This document shows positions 11,772 to 22,539 of a stretch of 64,000 bases of DNA, piece by piece. The notes beneath the pieces are model-generated. The model worked only from the letters and a program-made list of their open reading frames with translations, was not told the DNA's origin and did no database searches. Within the stretch, counting starts at the first letter, position 1, and each line of letters starts with the position of its first letter. Both the position numbers and the translations under genes were made by a program. This stretch comes from Neoarius graeffei (taxonomy: Eukaryota; Chordata; Actinopteri; Siluriformes; Ariidae), in contig NC_083589.1 of the NCBI RefSeq assembly GCF_027579695.1, positions 38,727,835 to 38,791,834 on the forward strand. Direction: 5' to 3'.

Positions 11772-13749
11772 AGGAACAGTCCGCCGTACTTCCATAATGA
11801 AATATGTTCTTTTCTGAATTGAGACGAGCTGATCCGTACCTCTCCAAGCTTTGCGCGACCTCCCAGTCAGTCAGACGCGCTGTTACCAGGGCTCGAAATT
11901 AACTTTTTTTCTTTGTGTCCCCCAGTGGTCCCGAATTCTGTGTTGTATTGTCCCGAATGGAAGCAATAGTGTCCCCATTTTTTTCCTCTCTGAAATAACC
12001 AGTGGTTAATATTATCATATGAAGTTACTATTATATTTGTAACTATGCGATTTTGAACCCTTTATATCATTTTTACAATGAGTCACAAGACACAAGCGAC
12101 ACATGTCCTATACATCATCTACTTCAAAATTACAGTTATTGCATTTTCAGTTTATTAAACTTTGGCGATCTCACTGTATGAATAGATACCCGTTTATTTA
12201 AAGGGGCCAACTAGCTCATTCAGAAAATGTTTCAACTCCCTACATCTGCAGTACACTTTAGTTGAAAATAAGACCCCTTTTCTGTTCATTTCATCTACTT
12301 ATACCTTGAATATCTGTTGGCACTTATAAGGCCAACTTATCATTTTCACCATTTCCATTATCCATTTTTATGAACTTTCCGTTATCCATTTTTATGAACT
12401 TTCCGTTATCCATTTTATGAACTTTCGCTGCCGAAACGTGGGTGCGAAAGTTAGCAACATCAACATAGTGGCAGGTCCGAGCCTAGTTGTGCTGCTGACT
12501 GACTAAACTTTCTGAACTAGAAAGACACCAAGAAAACTCACTTATTCTGTTGAACGGTATCTTCCGTCAATATCATCCACATCATTCCTGTTGTATTTTA
12601 TAACGTGTCTAACAGTGTTCATTCAGTTCATTCAGTTGCTAGCGTTGCCTGCAGACCAGGCGATGACACTTTGGATCCTGAAGGTCCCGGAGACGTTATG
12701 TCTGGGCTTTCAGTTTCTTCCCCGCGGTCGGGCCGCTTCAACCACTTCAGCATTTTTGTTCTGGCAAGAGTCGGCGCAGCGTGTGCGGTAGCAATTCCAT
12801 TCCAAGTCCATATAATGCGGACTCCGGCCGAAGATTCTAGAACAGAATGCGCTGCTCTGTAGCCTACTGATGCAGGTGCATCGAAAGTGTAGCTACTATG
12901 TATTTTTCGCTGTTAACGTTTTAAAATTAAAATTGACAAATTAGGTGAATGTCTACGTATGTGTTACGGCTTTGTAAATAATATTAATGTAGAACTTTTT
13001 TTTCTAGATCTATTTTTTTCCATTGTCCCGGGTTTGTCCCAGATATGATAATTTTGTGTCCCGATGACATTTTTTATGGTCCCCGGGACATCAGGACACC
13101 GTTAGTTTCGAGCGCTGGCTGTTACTCCTGTTTACTCCTGTTAGCAATGTAGCTAGGCTCAGTATGGCCAACAGTATTTTTTTGGGGCTGTAGTTAGATG
13201 CGACCAAACTCTTCCACGTTTTTCCTGTTTACATAGGTTTATATGACCAGTGACATGAAACAAGTTCAGTTACACAAATTGAAACGTGGCGATTTTCTAT
13301 GCTATGGAAAGTCCGCTCTATAATGACAAGCGTACTAACACCTTCTGCGCACTTCGGCAGCGCATTGATATCTGCACTCAGGAGTGCCGGTATCAATGCG
13401 CTGTCGAAGCGCGCAGAAGGTGTTAGTACGCTTGTCATTATAGAGCGGACTTTCCATAGCATAGAAAATCGCCACGTTTCAATTTGTGTAACTGAACTTG
13501 TTTCATGTCACTGGTCATATAAACCTATGTAAACAGGAAAAACGTGGAAGAGTTTGGTCGCATCTAACTACAGCCCCAAAAAATACCGTTGGCCATACTG
13601 AGCCTAGCTACATTGCTAACAGGAGTAAACAGGAGTAACAGCGTGTCTGACTGACTGGGAGGTCGCGCAAAGCTCGGAGAGGTACGGATCAGCTCGTCTC
13701 AATTCAGAAAAGAACATATTTCATTATGGAAATATGGTGGACTGTTCCT
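11772..13749. mobile_element. TTAA fold-back element (palindrome), split by hAT
   Basis: The ends are AGGAACAGTCC and GGACTGTTCCT, with TTAA on both sides (11768-11771, 13750-13753). Removing the hAT insert leaves about 745 bp that form nearly one perfect hairpin centred near 13380: left arm 11772-11886 plus 13126-13375, right arm 13385-13749. TTAA targets point to piggyBac or Kolobok superfamilies. There is no transposase. Confidence 0.92.
11887..13117. mobile_element. hAT-type nonautonomous element, 1231 bp
   Basis: The ends are CAGGGCTCGAAATTAAC and GTTAGTTTCGAGCGCTG, with an exact 8-bp duplication gctgttac (11879-11886, 13118-13125). It sits in the left arm of the fold-back element and is therefore younger. 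The interior has a 19-bp direct tandem (ttatccatttttatgaactttccg region, 12356-12425) but no transposase. Confidence 0.93.
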
Positions 13750-14033
13750 TTAAGGCTTTTATGCCTTTCTTTTTTTCTATCTTGGTAGATTTACAGAAGG
13801 TTTTCCCCTAGTAGAAAGAGGTAAAACTGGAGCACTGTTCAGCTGGAAGTTGTCAAATGATCATACTAAGGCTGTTTTGATAATGCCCAGTGCTCAATGT
13901 TAAAAATCAGTTAGTCACAGTTTATGCAACTGTTCAGATATTTCTAAGAAGTAAACAGTTGTATTGAGCCTTTTTCATTCAAAGTATAATCCTACATTCA
14001 TTCAATTGGATAAACCTTTTAATCCAAATTATT

Positions 14034-14520
14034 ATATCCAGTCACTGGATATGAGCAATCACATGCTCTGATTGGCTACTCTACTACTAGGCTATCAGCT
14101 CATACACCGTAAGTAGAGAAAAACAAAATGGTGGCGCAAGTTGCTGAACCAACCGAGGACAAAATAAAAACTCTACTCGAAAACAAAACCCCAAACATAC
14201 AAAAAAGTAACAAAATATGGAAAAAGAACGCGTCTCCCCCCCCCCCCCCCCCAAGAATTATAGCATTTTTCACAAATTGCTACTGTCATTTCTCGTCTGT
14301 TTACGTTCTAACCGGAAATTATTTTGTCAGACATTTTGTATAATGTTTTTTTTATTTAGCGAATTTGCAAAAAATAATGTTCTGTTTCTTAAAATCCAGT
14401 GAACGTGGATAGAATAAAACAGTTATTCCACACAATCTCGTCGTACATGGCTTATAGCCAACTCGGTGCTACGCACCTTGTCAGCTATCAGCTCATGTAC
14501 GACTCCGTTTCATGGGATAA
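14034..14520. mobile_element. MITE-like element with Crypton-like start codon region, copy 1
   Basis: It shares its left part (gctctgattggctactctac), a short ORF start and right part (gctacgcacc, cagctatcagctcatgtacg) with 36848-38195. From 14128 an ORF begins MVAQVAEPTEDKIKTLLENK, resembling the N-terminus of fish Crypton/KIAA1958-type tyrosine-recombinase proteins as I remember them, then decays. A C-homopolymer lies at 14237-14252. Exact ends are not resolved. Confidence 0.55.
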
Positions 14521-14546
14521 CTTAATTATTCACACTGTCAATTTCT

Positions 14547-14921
14547 CATCTCATCTCATTATCTGTAGCCGCTTTATCCTGTTCTACAGGGTCGCAGGCA
14601 AGCTGGAGCCTATCCCAGCTGACTACGGGCGAAAGGCGGGGTACACCCTGGACAAGTCGCCAGGTCATCACAGGGCCGACACATAGACACAGACAACCAT
14701 TCACACTCACATTCGCACCTACGGTCAATTTAGAGTCACCAGTTAACCTAACCTGCATGTCTTTGGACTGTGGGGGAAACCGGAGCACCCGGAGGAAACC
14801 CACGCGGACACGGGGAGAACATGCAAACTCCACACAGAAAGCCCCTCGTCAGCCACGGGGCTCGAACCCGGACCTTCTTGCTGTGAGGCGACAGCGCTAA
14901 CCACTACACCACCATGCCGCC
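14547..14921 (-). repeat. tRNA-headed SINE (family A), full length
   Basis: Complete from ATCTC tail to tRNA-like head. A perfect 14-bp duplication, cactgtcaatttct, is at 14533-14546 and 14922-14935. It ends about 80 bp before a ppm1h exon acceptor. Confidence 0.93.
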
Positions 14922-15002
14922 CACTGTCAATTTCTAAAATGATAATTTCTGTAAATGTGTATATATAACAATATTGAAGTTGTGTGCATGTCTGTGTGTC
15001 AG

Positions 15003-15115
15003 GATGCCCAGATCGAGAGGGAAAAGGCTGTGTATAATATCACAGGTGGATGCACTGCACTCGTGGTGGTGTTCATTCTGGGCAAGCTGTATGTGGCCAA
15101 TGCAGGGGACAGCAG
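15003..15115 (+). CDS. ppm1h: ppm1h exon: GDS motif
   Basis: The acceptor is ...ctgtgtgtcag and the donor is AGCAG|gtgagt. The 113-bp exon encodes DAQIEREKAVYNITGGCTAL and then a hydrophobic beta-strand region ending KLYVANAGDS. The final AG is completed by A of the next exon to give Arg of GDSR. This is the conserved metal-binding Asp motif of PP2C enzymes. The intron before it is about 11.7 kb, the longest in this part of the gene, and is filled with nested transposons. Confidence 0.92.
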
Positions 15116-15459
15116 GTGAGTGACTGCAGCTCATTATCCCACACACGGTACATCCAGCTTTCACATGCAGGAATCTCTCTTCTTTTCTCATTAGTGCTCA
15201 GTAAGGCTTGTAATGCTGGTGACACTGGAAATCTGCTCTCTGTTCTGTTCTAACCGTGTGTATTTATCGAATAATTAAGAGTTGTAGAGTCAATCTGGTG
15301 CAATGGTCCTAATACTTTACTGTATGATGTAGCTATACTGATTCGAACAGCATCTATCAGGGAGAATTGGGAGACTGTTGTGGTTTATTCAATTCAAGTG
15401 ACTCTTTTTATTATTAGTATATTGTTATTTAGAATGTTGCTGTAGAAACGTGAACGTGA

Positions 15460-15965
15460 TCTCTGTGCACGTCAGTCCCAAAAAGGGAGGTGTGGCCTCT
15501 GTACCTGTCTGTCTCAATAAAGAAGGGATGGCATCCAAGCCTGTCAGTTCCAGAAAACGAGGTGTGGCCTTGGGCTTATTAATCCCAATGTGGAAGGTGT
15601 GGCCTTTGTGTGCGTGTGTCAGCTTCAATGAAGAAGGCGGAGCCTCTGTAACTGTCCATTCCAAAAACATTAGTGTGGCCTTTTGTTCCTGTGAATCCAA
15701 GTAACAAAGGCATGGCCTTTGTCAGTCCTAATAAAGGAAGTGTGGCCTCTGTACCTCTCGGCCCCAGTAAAGGTGGTGTGGCTTTTGTGCCGGTCAGTCA
15801 CAGTGAAACAGACATGCCCTGTTATTTAGAACAAATATGGGTGTGGCCTCTGTGCCCATCAGTCCCAATAAAGGTGGCAGAGTCTTTATGCCTTTCAAAC
15901 CTGGAAGGTGTGACCTTCATGTCTGTCACTCACTATAACAAGCGTGGCCTGTTAGTTCCATAAAA
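15460..15965. repeat. minisatellite, ~36-40-bp unit, about 12 copies
   Basis: The unit is close to GTGTGGCCTCTGTACCTGTC followed by AGTCCCAATAAAGG. Copies vary in length and sequence (gtgtggcc seen at 15490, 15562, 15597, 15673, 15739, 15840 with degenerate units between). It lies in the intron after the 15003-15115 exon. Open frames across it on both strands reflect the repeat only. Confidence 0.85.
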
Positions 15966-16157
15966 CTAGGTAAAGTTTTTTTTTTTTTTCTTTTGAAATC
16001 TGCCTGCACAATATTGACTCGCATTGCAGTGCACTGAAAGAACTGTAAATCGTATTGTATTGGCTGCTTTATGTTCAAGTTTCTTATGTTAGATCACTGA
16101 GATGCACATCATCTCGCTGGGAAACATACACATGAGTGAATTAATAATTAGCAAGAT

Positions 16158-16530
16158 CTCATCTCATTATCTCTAGCCGCTTTATCTTGTTCTACAGGGT
16201 CGCAGGCAAGCTGGAGCCTATCCCAGCGGACTACGGGCGAAAGGCGGGGTACACCCTGGACAAGTCGCCAGGTCATCACAGGGCTGACACATAGACACAG
16301 ACAACCATTCACACTCACATTCACACCTACGGTCAATTTAGAGTCACCAGTTAACCTAACCTGCATGTCTTTGGACTGTGGGGGAAACCGGAGCACCCGG
16401 AGGAAACCCACGCGGACACGGGGAGAACATGCAAACTCCACACAGAAAGGCCCTCGCTGGCCACGGGGCTCGAACCCGGACCTTCTTGCTGTGAGGCGAC
16501 AGCGCTAACCACTACACCACCGTGCCGCCT
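16158..16530 (-). repeat. tRNA-headed SINE (family A), full length
   Basis: Complete copy with a 12-bp duplication, aattagcaagat (16146-16157, 16531-16542). A GA microsatellite follows at 16772-16808. Confidence 0.92.
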
Positions 16531-16773
16531 AATTAGCAAGATATTCATTTTAAATCAATGGGAGAGGAGCTTATTTGATCGATAAATGGTTCCAAGTGTT
16601 TTTTTTTTTTTCTCTCCCGGCTGCAATGTTGGCAGTCACAGTGTAAGCAGGCCCTTGAAGTTCACCAGCCTGTTTTCTTACATTGTACACTGTTAATGAG
16701 TGGTTCTTATGAGCAGGCTGTTAGTGTTGTAAAAATAATTCAGTCTTACTGACTTTTCTTTAGAAGCCCCCTG

Positions 16774-16808
<35 letters not shown>

Positions 16809-17066
16809 GTCCACCAAACAGTCCCAATGTGGGCATCAAACAATGTGCGTCTGACTATTAATACACACTCGAAACAGCCCATTCGCCCAACATCCTTAAT
16901 TTATGCTGTCACATACTGAGAAACATGGTTTGGTGTAGCTGTTTCCTTCTTCATGCGAGCAGTAGGCTGTATTTAGCGGTTCCAGCTGAGCTGCTGTTAG
17001 AATCTAAGGGCATAATTAACCTACTTTTCAGTGTTGATCAGTTTAGAATGAACTTGGGTTGGTCTT

Positions 17067-17068
<2 letters not shown>

Positions 17069-17130
<62 letters not shown>
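17069..17130 (+). repeat. (TG)31 microsatellite at a ppm1h splice acceptor
   Basis: Thirty-one uninterrupted TG units end nine bases before the exon that begins at 17140. They replace most of the polypyrimidine tract. Confidence 0.98.
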
Positions 17131-17133
<3 letters not shown>

Positions 17134-17139
17134 TTCCAG

Positions 17140-17224
17140 AGCTATCATAATCAGGAATGGTGAGATCATCCCTATGTCTGCAGAGTTCACTCCTGAGTCA
17201 GAGAGACAGAGACTGCAGTTCCTG
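17140..17224 (+). CDS. ppm1h: ppm1h exon: RNGEIIPMS region
   Basis: This 85-bp exon begins with the A that completes Arg and encodes AIIIRNGEIIPMSAEFTPES followed by ERQRLQFL, ending at CTG|gttagt. Family members share this block nearly unchanged. It is unusual in having 31 uninterrupted TG dinucleotides (17069-17130) directly before the acceptor tatttccag, which leaves almost no classical pyrimidine tract. Confidence 0.92.
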
Positions 17225-18388
17225 GTTAGTATGAGATCAATAGAAAACGTCTGCTGAATTATAAAAACATTTTGGTAATGGAGTAATCAACGATTGAAAA
17301 GAATATGTTAATTTTGTTGGAACGGTTATGTTCTATCAGTGTTTAATGTTGAAACACTTGAAGCAAGGAATAAAACATGATGGGGTGCTGTTGAAATAAT
17401 CAACGACCGGGTGGAATGAATGCGGCCAAATGCAAAGCGGAGTTACTGTTGTCTCTTCAAACTGGATTATTTTCCTTTATTATATGGCACAAGCTACTTC
17501 CGGTAAAATCGTGCGCTCTGATTGGTTCTTTGGCTGGCAGTGTTTTCCCGTAATTCCTGTGGGTGATTACGGACTTTCTGTCCAAGGCACCAGTTTTCAA
17601 TGTTGCAAAAAAAAAAAAAACACCTGTTCATTATCTAGCATCATTTTGTTCAAAAATAAACCAATATAGTTTATATTTTTATCTTTCTCAGAATATTTGT
17701 CATGTATTACTCGAGTACAGAAATAAATTCAGTTTTGAAACCACTAGCTGTTTATTCTGCATGCGTGACTCAACTACATTACAAATATGACGTGACTGAA
17801 AGCAGTGTCATGCCTCATTATCATGACCAACTCGCCTATGGCTCGATCTGTACTGTCAAGACCTCGGTCTAATATCTTCCTGTAAAGACCTCGCACTGTG
17901 ACCCAAAGCATGTTATTTATCCTCTTCCACAGAAATCTGCCAACAATTGTTGGAATTTTTGTTTATTAAAACGACGACATGATGGTTTTTCACCATTTAT
18001 AGTTACATTAACGTTACAGAATGTCCATGAGACAAGTTGGTTCCTGTTATCACTTACTTTATAGCAGCTATAAACTGTCGCCACCTCCATCTTTTTTTTT
18101 TCTTCTTGAACTTAAGACAAAAAAATGCAGCCTGTTCTGTTCATGAGAAACAGGGACAGTCCAGTCTTTAAGATTCTCTTGTGGTAGAAACATACTGACT
18201 GTTACAAAGTGCTGACACTCCAAACTCCTTCCATATATAAATGTTAAATGAACTCTTCCTTATAAACTTTACAATATCAATTATCATACTTTTTTTCTGT
18301 GACATAAAACATACTTTTAGTTTGTTTATTATGAGGCTTAGATTGTTGTAGATCATGCACCATACAAGTCCCTTGAACGAATTGTTAC
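17225..18388. other. ppm1h intron with an unresolved MITE-like stretch
   Basis: No exon is seen. The stretch 17400-17930 has the gtgcgctctgattggttctt motif and a matching right half (ccaactcgcctatggctcg), similar in layout to the element at 54030-54760. Its ends are not fixed. An A-run is at 17607-17620. Confidence 0.4.
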
Positions 18389-18390
18389 TA

Positions 18391-19996
18391 CAACCCCGAT
18401 TCCAAAAAAGTTGGGACAAAGTATAAATTGTAAATAAAAACGGAATGCAATGATGTGGAAGTTTCAAAATTCCATATTTTATTCAGAATAGAACATAGAT
18501 GACATATCAAATGTTTAAACTGAGAAAATGTGTCATTTAAAGAGAAAAATTAGGTGATTTTTAAATTCATGACAACAACACATCTCAAAAAAGTTGGGAC
18601 AAGGCCATGTTTACCACTGTGAGACATCCCCTTTTCTCTTTACAACAGTCTGTAAACGTCTGGGGACTGAGGAGACAAGTTGCTCAAGTTTAGGGATAGG
18701 AATGTTAACCCATTCTTGTCTAATGTAGGATTCTAGTTGCTCAACTGTCTTAGGTCTTTTTTGTCGTATCTTCCGTTTTATGATGCGCCAAATGTTTTCT
18801 ACGGGTGAAAGATCTGGACTGCAGGCTGGTCAGTTCAGTACCCGGACCCTTCTTCTACGCAGCCATGATGCTGTAATTGATGCAGTATGTGGTTTGGCAT
18901 CGTCATGTTGGAAAATGCAAGGTCTTCCCTGAAAGAGACGTCGTCTGGATGGGAGCATATGTTGCTCTAGAACCTGGATATACTGTACCTTTCAGCATTG
19001 ATGGTGTCTTTCCAGATGTGTAAGCTGCCCATGCCACACGCACTAATGCAACCCCATACCATCAGAGATGCAGGCTTCTGAACTGAGCGCTGATAACAAC
19101 TTGGGTCGTCCTTCTCCTCTTTAGTCCGAATGACACGGCGTCCCTGATTTCCATAAAGAACTTCAAATTTTGATTCGTCTGACCACAGAACAGTTTTCCA
19201 CTTTGCCACAGTCCATTTTAAATGAGCCTTGGCCCAAAGAAGACGTCTGTGCTTCTGGATCATGTTTAGATACGGCTTCTTCTTTGAACTATAGAGTTTT
19301 AGCTGGCAACGGCGGATGGCACGGTGAATTGTGTTCACAGATAATGTTCTCTGGAAATATTCCTGCGCCCATTTTGTGATTTCCAATACAGAAGCATGCC
19401 TGTATGTGATGCAGTGCCGTCTAAGGGCCCGAAGATCACGGGCGCCCAGTATGGTTTTCTGGCCTTGACCCTTACGCACAGAGATTCTTCCAGATTCTCT
19501 GAATCTTTTGATGATATTATGCACTGTAGATGATGATGTGTTCAAACTCTTTGCAATTTTACACTGTCGAACTCCTTTCTGATATTGCTCCACTATTTGT
19601 CAGCGCAGAATTAGGGGGATTGGTGATCCTCTTCCCATCTTTACTTCTGAGAGCCGCTGCCACTCCAAGATGCTCTTTTTATACCCAGTCATGTTAATGA
19701 CCTATTGCCAGTTGACCTAATGAGTTGCAATTTGGTCCTCCAGCTGTTCCTTTGTTGTACCTTTAACTTTTCCAGCCTCTTATTGCCCCGTCCCAACTTT
19801 TTTGAGATGTGTTGCTGTCATGAAATTTCAAATGAGCCAATATTTGGCATGAAATTTCAAAATGTCTCACTTTCGACATTTGATATGTTTATGTTCTATT
19901 GTGAATACAATATCAGTTTTTGAGATTTGTAAATTATTGCATTCTGTTTTTATTTACAATTTGTACTTTGTCCCAACTTTTTTGGAATCGGGGTTG
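18391..19996 (-). mobile_element. Tc1-like transposon, near complete, dead
   Basis: The ends CAACCCCGATTCCAAAAAAG and the mirror ...GGAATCGGGGTTG are flanked by TA (18389-18390, 19997-19998). A second inverted pair (cacatctcaaaaaagttggg and cccaacttttttgagatgtg) lies inside, giving the multi-repeat ends typical of Tc1 elements. The 1606-bp length is standard for the family. It carries the broken transposase annotated separately. Confidence 0.95.
18700..19640 (-). pseudogene. Tc1-like transposase, broken
   Basis: Minus-strand reading gives a HTH region ([33 protein letters not shown]), a second DNA-binding half, then [17 protein letters not shown] with the first catalytic Asp, [12 protein letters not shown], and in another frame PACSPDLSPVENIW with the catalytic Glu. 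Two lesions are visible: an in-frame TGA upstream of QIVEQYQKG near 19600, and a 5-bp insertion (agtat) near 18985 that shifts the frame after NAERY. The expected function was DD34E cut-and-paste transposition, and this copy cannot encode it. Confidence 0.92.
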
Positions 19997-20148
19997 TATA
20001 AAACAAGCACATTTAATATAAACATGTGGTTTTACTCGCATCCCACACAACTATCTGAGCCGTACTGTTATAGACAATTACTTGATGTGGAGTTTATTAT
20101 ATTAAGTAAAATATCAGATTTTCGGATATCCGTGTCATTTGTGTGCAG

Positions 20149-20267
20149 GGTTACATGCAGCCTCATCTGTTAGGGGGAGAGTTCACACACCTGGAGTTTC
20201 CTAGGAGGGTCCAGAGGAAGGAAGTGGGCAAAAAGATGCTGTACCGTGACTTCACCATGATGGGCTG
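20149..20267 (+). CDS. ppm1h: ppm1h exon: QPHLLGGEFTHLEFPRR region
   Basis: The exon lies between gtgtgcag and the donor TG|gtgagg. It encodes GYMQPHLLGGEFTHLEFPRR, then VQRKEVGKKMLYRDFTMMGW, with the Trp codon split across the intron. The block matches the PPM1H/J/M subfamily insert rather than generic PP2C. The exon is 119 bp and ends in phase 2. Confidence 0.92.
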
Positions 20268-20629
20268 GTGAGGATCCTGGATTTCTTACTGTGTGCCTGT
20301 CCGTGTACGTATGTGTGGTGTGACGTATTCATAGGGAAAGTGCAAGAGAGAGAAATGGGTAATTGCGTGTCAGAAACATGCCAGGGCTGGTTGCACAAAG
20401 CGCTTTAAGTTTTCCCATTAAGAATCGCACATAAGGCTTCATTTCTCTTTAGCTGAAGGATTTACTTCAGGGTGTTGCACAGAATCCCTTAAAAGGTTTC
20501 ATTAGTTAAAGGATTTACAGCACTGAAAAAGATTTTACAGCAGTAAAGTTCCACAGTTTCCATGGAGACTGGTTATTTGCTTGCACTCATGCCTGCATGT
20601 GATACCGGTTATTGCCTCATCTGTCCACC

Positions 20630-21260
20630 TCACAAATTCAAGTCCAGTTTATTTGTATAGCACTTTTAATAACAGACATTGTCGCAAAGCAACTTGACAG
20701 AAAAATAAAGACTTATTAAGTATATGAGAGAATTTTATCCCTGATGAGCAAGCCTGTGGCGAGGAAAAACTCCCTCAGACAACACAAGGAAGAAACCTTG
20801 AGAGGAACCAGAATCAAAAGGGAACCCATCCTCATTTGGGTGATAAGAGATAGCATGATTTATAAATGACTCGCTTCTATAACGGTGTCCTATATAGTCA
20901 AAGTATAACTGTGTAACCAGGAAATTCATTATAGTTTTAGCATGAAGTCTGTTTTGTTGACGTTATCAAGTGTTAAGTGATGGAGACTCGAGTGCTAAAC
21001 TGTTCATGACGACTGTAGTCCTAAAGTTATCATGGCAATTGTAGTCCTCAGCCATAATAGCAAATCTGTAAGTGTCCAGAGCCGTCTTCCAAGTGCGACT
21101 TTCGACTGTCTGTATGGGGCCGTCCTCCACAGGAGCGATGTGATGAAACTCCAGCCAGAAGTAGGGCATCAGGATGGATCAGGCAGGTAGGAAGAGCAGA
21201 AGAGGTCAGCAACACTGGTGTCTCAGGATCGACAAAATTGGCCTGTAAGTATAAGAACGA
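20630..21260. repeat. dispersed repeat of otophysan type
   Basis: Recognisable strings are tttatttgtatagcactttt, gcaaagcaacttgacagaa, ggaagaaaccttgagaggaa and aaaagggaacccatcctca. I know this consensus as a high-copy repeat in catfish and related fish genomes, which supports the organism guess. It has no coding potential. Ends are approximate; the stretch to 21600 is probably its decayed continuation. Confidence 0.65.
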
Positions 21261-21757
21261 AATGGAAGGAAGGAAGACAAGAATACCAAATTTGTTCAGA
21301 GCAAGAAAAGATACTTCTGGAGTAATATGATCAAAGAAAGCATATACTAAAAACTCAATCTGATCCACAAATAACAGCAAACTGTAAACAATGAAATGGT
21401 GCAAGAGGAAAGTGCAGTGAAAAATTAATTAACATAATTCATAATTCACTTGATTTATCGCCATAAACTTAGCTGGTTAAGTTGGATTGAGAGCTCCCTT
21501 GAGTTGTTTTCCTTACTTTGGTTGCTAAAGTCTGGTCTGCAACAGCGTAATGAACTTTAAGAGTTTTTCTTTTTTTTGTTTTGTTTTGTTTTTTCCGTAC
21601 TGAACATCTTTGGTCCATTTACCTGCAAGGTCAGTAGAGGTTGCGCGAGAGCGGGCCGAGAGGTTGCGCGGGAGCGAGGCTGCGCGAGAGCGGGCTGAGA
21701 GGTTGCACGGGAGCGGGCCGAGAGCTACCTGCAGGCTGCATAACAACAACAAACGCA

Positions 21758-22440
21758 ATGCCCCCGAAGAGAGCTCCTACGGTCGAGGAGATTGACGACA
21801 TCAAAAAATCCCTCGACTTTCTGGGTGAGGAAATCTCTGCTGTCAGGATGCAGCAGAAGACCATCCTGGACCTGGTGGAAGAGGTCAAAGTTCTGCGGCT
21901 GCAGAACACGGAGAAGGCAAAGAGGATCGCTTTTCTCGAGAACCGAGTGGAGGATCTGGAGCAATACACCTGGATAAATAACATCATTGTGACCGGACTG
22001 CAGATTAAACCCCGGTCATATGCTGGAGCAGTGGCGAGAGGAGCAGAACGAGGAGGATGCTAACTCTGTGGAGCAACAGGTGTTAGCATTCCTGCACTCC
22101 AAAGGGATAGAGGTAAAAAGTACAAACATCGAAGCACGTCACCCTCTCCCATGGAGAAGCAACACAGACAAACCGGCGGTAATAATAAGATTTGCCAACA
22201 GAAAGTATAAAATGCAACTGTTAAAGCAAGGGAGGAAACTGAAAGGCTCAGATGTTTTTCTAAATGAGCACTTAACCAAAAAAAATGCAGACATTGCAAG
22301 AAAGGCGAGACTCCTGAGGAAACGGGAAAATCCAAAACACTTGGACACAAAACTGCAAAGTATTCATAAAGCTGAAGGGATCTCCAGAAGAGGCCAAGAT
22401 CCTGGTCATCCGAGATATTGGGGAACTGGACAAATTCTGA
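21758..22440 (+). pseudogene. LINE ORF1, coiled-coil nucleic-acid-binding type, broken
   Basis: It begins MPPKRAPTVEEIDDIKKSLD and contains a heptad-like stretch (EEVKVLRLQNTEKAKRIAFL, ENRVEDLEQYT) as in L1-type ORF1 trimerisation helices. It then has IIVTGLQIKPRSYAGAVARG before a frame shift near 22015. The second part (ARHPLPWRSNTDKPAVIIRF, QGRKLKGSDVFLNEHLTKKN) resembles an RNA-binding and C-terminal domain. A further shift follows near 22340. Confidence 0.8.
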
Positions 22441-22539
22441 GGGAGCCAATCAAAGCAACTTACAATCATGACACAAGGACGGGACACTGGACGCAAGAAC
22501 TGGACACTTTCCTTTATACTGAGCATAAAACACAAGATA

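Noticed and set aside
13229..13532. Twin 77-residue frames on opposite strands
   Set aside because: They arise because the fold-back element is a palindrome.
15460..15965. CRISPR-like direct repeats
   Set aside because: Units are degenerate, without unique spacers of constant length, and the genome is vertebrate.
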